Of a DNA stretch of 64,000 nt, positions 60,349 to 64,000 are shown one piece after another. Under the pieces are notes generated by a model. The model made no database searches. It saw only the letters and a list, made by a program, of their open reading frames with translations, and was not told the DNA's origin. The first letter of the stretch is position 1. Every line of letters starts with the position of its first letter. The translations under genes and the position numbers were made by a program. Source of the stretch: Dysgonomonas sp. UBA7710 (GTDB taxonomy: Bacteria; Bacteroidota; Bacteroidia; Bacteroidales; Dysgonomonadaceae); NCBI RefSeq assembly GCF_002482385.1, contig NZ_DLFW01000036.1, positions 51,636 to 115,635 of the forward strand, read 5' to 3'.

Positions 60349-63300
60349 TTAGAAGGAAATGCTGGCGCCTAATGTAATAGTACGTGCCTGTGGGTAAATG
60401 CCCTTGTCAACCCCCATATCTCCATCTCCGATTTCAGGGTCAAAACCATCATATTTAGTAAATGTAAGCAGGTTCTCAGCCGCTATATATATCCGCAAGC
60501 GGTCAATACTTGCTTTCCGGGTAACGAATGCCGGAATGGTGTATCCTAACTGTATGTTTTTCAAGCGGCAATATGCACCGTCTTTGATATACAGATCGGA
60601 AGCACGCCAGTTACGGTTGTCTTCACCTGCAACCAGGCGAGGAATCTTGTTCGATGTACCCGGGCCGGTCCATCTGTCAAGCATCCAGGTCGGTAAGTTT
60701 TGCCGGGGAATATCCGCACGTTTCGAGATATCGAAAATTTTATTTCCGGTAACTCCCTGGAAAAAAGCATAGAAGTCGAATCCTTTCCATTCAGCATTGA
60801 GTGTAAGACCGAATGTCCAGTCCGGATTCGGTTTACCGATCATATCCCTGTCTTCATCATCGATTTTATCATCTCCATTGAGGTTTTTAAAACGGACATC
60901 ACCCGGTTTAGCATTTTCCCCATATTTGAAGTTGTATTCATCGGCTTCTTCCTGAGTCTGCAATATTCCATCAGTACGATATCCGTAGAAATACGGACTA
61001 GGCATTCCGTTCTTTTGATAGATGAAATTTTCCACTCCGGCTGCACCAACACCTCCCCATGAGTTCTCTCCGCTGGCATTACCGTAATCCACCAATGTAT
61101 TTTTCATATAAGATGCGTTTGCTTTGATACCGAAGTTTACATCCTGTATCTCGCCACGGTAACTCACGTCAAATTCCCAGCCGGAATTATCCATTGTACC
61201 TGAATTGGCGAAAGGAGGTTTCAATCCTACGTAGCTGGGAGTTGGCTTTTCGCGAAGCATACCCACAGTGCGTTTCTTGTAATAGTCTACTGTCAGTGTA
61301 AGGGAATTTCTCAGGAAGCCTAAATCGAGACCTATATCGGTTTGTTTGCTTTCTTCCCATTTTAAGTCGGGATTTGGAAGGCGGCCGCTACTTATACCAT
61401 AGTACATATTGTCTCCGAAATAGTAGTTTTGCCCACCATCCATAAGACTCATATATGCATAGGCATCGATCCTCTGGTTACCGTTGACACCCCAGCTGCC
61501 TCTCAGCTTCATATTGTGGAACCAGTCAGGAGTAATATCTTTCATAAACGGTTCGTTCAGAACGTTCCAGCCGACAGAGAATGAAGGGAATGTACCCCAT
61601 TTGTTATTGCTTCCGAATTTGTCGGAACCATCGCGACGTACCGTAGCCTGAAGCATATAACGCTCGGCAAAGTTATAATCTAAACGCCCGAAATAAGAGG
61701 CCAGAGTTGTGCTGGATGCACTACCTCCACTACGGCGGCCGCCTTTTGTAGCATCACCGCGGGTGGCGTCGATCACCATCATGGAAGGGTCGTAAGAGAT
61801 GTGTTCATATCCGCTGCCGCTAAGTCCGCGTACGGAATATTCACGTGCCGATTGTCCTGCAAGGAGTGTAAAAAAATGGTCTTCGCCTATTTTGAAATTA
61901 TAGTTCAATGTATTTTCGATCTGCCATGTAGCCCCACGGTTCATACTGGACCAGATTTCCGACTTTGCAGGGTCTTCGTTAGAAGCAGCCGAGTTGTCGG
62001 ACAGGTAGTAAGGAAACCTGTAACCGTCATTGCCCCAAAACGCAAGGTCGAAGCCGTAGCTGCTTTTGAATGTCAAACCTTTATACAGATTTAATTCACC
62101 CCAGAACGTTCCGATGAATTTGTCTTCATTGTCGTAGCTCTTATCCGGACGCAACATTAAACCAATAGGATTGCGAATTTCCTGGAAATAAGCGGGAGCC
62201 GGAGTTAATACACGTCCGTCTTTTGCTTTAACTGCATACGGATGTTTCTCGAGTAGTGCTTTTCCATCATCTTCCGACAGATATACGCTCAGGTTAGGAG
62301 GCAAAGTCGTTGCACTACCCAATACCGTACCGAATACATCGTTCGTACCTATCCCTATTTTTTTACCTCGAGAATAAGTCACGTTTGAACCAATTTTCAA
62401 TTTATTAAGGAAGCTACGCTCTTTTTCCGCGTTGTATACTTCATAAGTATTGTTGCTGCGAACACTCCAGCGTTTGTAATTTGAAGCGTTATAGTTGCCA
62501 CCGATAATACCCTCCTGATCGAAGTAACCGAAAGACAGATAATATGAAAGTTTCTCATTCCCACCAGAGATACTGATCTGATGATTTTGTATAGGGGCGT
62601 CTTTATTAAAAACTTCTTCCTGCCAGTCGGTATTCGGAGTCAACCCTGCCCGTGCATCGGCAATATCCTTAGATGAAAAAAGCAGCGCTTCTCCATTGTT
62701 CAAATATAACTCATTAACCAATACCATGTATTGCTCCGAGTTGAGGACAGCTTTTTTCTTCCATGGGTTTTGGAATCCATAGCTCATATCATAGCTGATT
62801 TTAGGTTTTCCTGCTACTCCGGTTTTGGTAGTTATCAGAACTACACCATTTGCGGCACGTGATCCGTATACAGCTGCCGATGCTCCGTCTTTCAATATTT
62901 CCACTGACGATATATCGGAAGGATTCAGGTTAGTGATACCTCCGTCTACGGCCATTCCGTCTACGATATACAGAGGGTCACTGTTGCCGGTAGTGCCGAT
63001 ACCACGTATGCGGACGGTAGAACCGCTACCCGGTTGTCCCGAGCCTTGTGTAACCTGTACTCCGGATACTTGTCCTTTCAGTACATTTTCTATACGAGAA
63101 GGCGTCAGTTTTTCGATATCAGAAGACTTTACACTACTGATTGCAGCTGTAACCACACTTTTTTTCTGAACACCATAGCCGATAACCACTACTTCATCAA
63201 GCATCTGTTGGGTTAGGCTTAAGGCCACATTTATTGTACCTCCTGTAGCAGGTCTTTCCTGAGTTACATATCCGACGTATGTAAATATCAAAGTAGCTCC

Positions 63301-63516
63301 GGATGGAACTTTAATAGAATACTGACCGTCCAGATCGGTCATAGTACCATTTGTGGTCCCCTTTTCGGAGACTGATACACCGATTAACATTTCTCCTGTA
63401 GCTGCATCTGTTACAGTTCCTTTTATTTCAGACGTCTGTCCGAATACAGCCAGGGAAGAAAAAAGAAATAGAGGAAGAATGAATAAAATTTTCCAAAAGA
63501 TGGGTTCTCTCTTCAT
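60349..63516 (-). CDS. SusC/RagA TonB-dependent outer membrane transporter (PUL 3)
   Basis: This 1055-residue oligosaccharide importer is the first gene of PUL 3. The signal peptide ends near LAVFGQ. A carboxypeptidase-regulatory-like domain follows (IKGTVTDAATGEMLIGV), with the TonB-box region DEVVVIGYGVQKKSVV near 115, the plug domain (LYIVDGMAVDGG, AAVYGSRAANGVVLITTKTG) and a beta-barrel ending ITLGASISF. All landmarks are intact. A -7 box lies about 60 bp upstream. The regulator of this PUL is not in the window and may lie beyond 64000. Confidence 0.95.
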   Translation of the reverse strand: MKREPIFWKILFILPLFLFSSLAVFGQTSEIKGTVTDAATGEMLIGVSVSEKGTTNGTMTDLDGQYSIKVPSGATLIFTYVGYVTQERPATGGTINVALSLTQQMLDEVVVIGYGVQKKSVVTAAISSVKSSDIEKLTPSRIENVLKGQVSGVQVTQGSGQPGSGSTVRIRGIGTTGNSDPLYIVDGMAVDGGITNLNPSDISSVEILKDGASAAVYGSRAANGVVLITTKTGVAGKPKISYDMSYGFQNPWKKKAVLNSEQYMVLVNELYLNNGEALLFSSKDIADARAGLTPNTDWQEEVFNKDAPIQNHQISISGGNEKLSYYLSFGYFDQEGIIGGNYNASNYKRWSVRSNNTYEVYNAEKERSFLNKLKIGSNVTYSRGKKIGIGTNDVFGTVLGSATTLPPNLSVYLSEDDGKALLEKHPYAVKAKDGRVLTPAPAYFQEIRNPIGLMLRPDKSYDNEDKFIGTFWGELNLYKGLTFKSSYGFDLAFWGNDGYRFPYYLSDNSAASNEDPAKSEIWSSMNRGATWQIENTLNYNFKIGEDHFFTLLAGQSAREYSVRGLSGSGYEHISYDPSMMVIDATRGDATKGGRRSGGSASSTTLASYFGRLDYNFAERYMLQATVRRDGSDKFGSNNKWGTFPSFSVGWNVLNEPFMKDITPDWFHNMKLRGSWGVNGNQRIDAYAYMSLMDGGQNYYFGDNMYYGISSGRLPNPDLKWEESKQTDIGLDLGFLRNSLTLTVDYYKKRTVGMLREKPTPSYVGLKPPFANSGTMDNSGWEFDVSYRGEIQDVNFGIKANASYMKNTLVDYGNASGENSWGGVGAAGVENFIYQKNGMPSPYFYGYRTDGILQTQEEADEYNFKYGENAKPGDVRFKNLNGDDKIDDEDRDMIGKPNPDWTFGLTLNAEWKGFDFYAFFQGVTGNKIFDISKRADIPRQNLPTWMLDRWTGPGTSNKIPRLVAGEDNRNWRASDLYIKDGAYCRLKNIQLGYTIPAFVTRKASIDRLRIYIAAENLLTFTKYDGFDPEIGDGDMGVDKGIYPQARTITLGASISF

Positions 63517-63575
63517 GATTGTTAATTTAAGGTTGATTTAATTAATAGTTTTAGAGCTTTTTCAAGAATCTGTTG

Positions 63576-63583
63576 CAAACATA
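63576..63583 (-). promoter_or_regulatory. -7 box of the PUL 3 operon
   Basis: On the minus strand this reads TATGTTTG, matching TAnnTTTG, 59 bp before the SusC start. No TTTG -33 box lies 19-21 bp further up, as expected for an activator-dependent PUL promoter. Confidence 0.45.
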
Positions 63584-63984
63584 CTCCCCTTCCATTTTTT
63601 TTTATAATTTTTTAATACATCAAAAACTCAAAAATGGATATAAATGAATACTACAATACTACTACATAACTTTCATTTATCACTGATAAATAGATATTTA
63701 TATAAATAATACAGTTGTTTGTATTTTATTTAACAATTAATATTGTATATTTGAATTCGAGAGGATTCAAATAGTAGTTTAAACTAATCTGTTTGAATAG
63801 CTAATGACTCCAAATTATGACTATTTTTGGAGTTTGAATCAGACTATCAGTAGTCATAATGATCGGATGTGTAATCAAATAGATAGATAACGATTTATAT
63901 ATTAATGAGCCAAAAATTGGATAATGCGACATTTTGTTCTGTCATTTTATTTGCTGATAATTTGGCGATTAAATACTTTTTGTT

Positions 63985-64000
63985 AGAGAGAGAGAGAGAG
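63985..64000. repeat. (AG)8 dinucleotide repeat at the window edge
   Basis: Eight AG units run to the last base. The repeat may continue beyond the window. It could be a contig end or a real simple-sequence repeat. Confidence 0.7.

Larger units (their letters stand above)
63517..64000. other. Upstream region of PUL 3
   Basis: The 484 bp up to the window edge contain no gene. Besides the -7 box, an 8-bp stem (63807-63814 with 63826-63833; ACTCCAAA/TTTGGAGT) with an 11-nt loop is seen. GTTTGAAT occurs at 63791 and 63832, and an (AG)8 run ends the window. Confidence 0.6.

Noticed and set aside
1..64000. tRNA or rRNA genes
   Set aside because: No cloverleaf or rRNA-like stretch was recognised in any spacer, though this was done by eye only.

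Overview
The window looks like a chromosome segment of a glycan-degrading Bacteroidales bacterium. A Dysgonomonas-like organism is my best guess, but the genus is inferred. The grounds are three SusC/SusD pairs, two hybrid two-component system (HTCS) regulators, many lipoprotein signal peptides, AT-rich intergenic DNA, and promoter boxes of the Bacteroidetes type (TAnnTTTG). No rRNA, tRNA, CRISPR array, transposase or phage gene was recognised.

Layout. (1) 1-2952, plus strand: a four-gene operon with an ABC ATPase, a membrane permease, a short YtrA-type GntR regulator and an anchored beta-helix-like protein. A palindromic candidate operator lies in front of it. (2) 3040-12702, minus strand: a first polysaccharide utilisation locus (PUL) running GH130 phosphorylase, MFS transporter, unrecognised lipoprotein, SusC, SusD, LamG-type surface protein. 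A beta-mannoside substrate is likely. (3) 12856-20870: two HTCS genes meeting tail to tail 2 bp apart. Each starts beside, and diverges from, the PUL it probably controls. (4) 21147-38648, plus strand: a second PUL with GH27, SusC, SusD, a DUF4859 protein, a HEIGH metallopeptidase-like protein, GH127, a second HEFAH metallopeptidase-like lipoprotein, GH43 and a second GH127. Alpha-galactosidase, alpha- and beta-L-arabinofuranosidases and two candidate proteases together match the chemistry of plant extensins and other hydroxyproline-rich glycoproteins. This is the most interesting system here. (5) 39189-52000: single genes separated by repeat-rich spacers. They are an S9 (DPP-IV-like) peptidase, a ricin-domain GH2, an acetylesterase, a DUF3332 protein, XerD, a DivIC/FtsB-type protein, a small membrane protein and a GH5. 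(6) 52024-63516, minus strand: a third PUL with SusC, SusD, a SusE-like surface protein, GH16, GH30 and GH3. With the nearby GH5 it fits mixed beta-1,3/1,6-glucan.

The genes work together in the usual Sus manner. Surface lipoproteins bind and cut the glycan, SusC/D imports oligosaccharides, periplasmic exo-enzymes finish digestion, and the HTCS senses a breakdown product and activates the locus. The spacers between 38.6 and 52 kb share a family of composite repeats: 7-bp and 8-bp tandem tracts, a GTTACC-type motif and small GGATT/AATCC palindromes. One composite is present as a nearly identical inverted pair about 11 kb apart.
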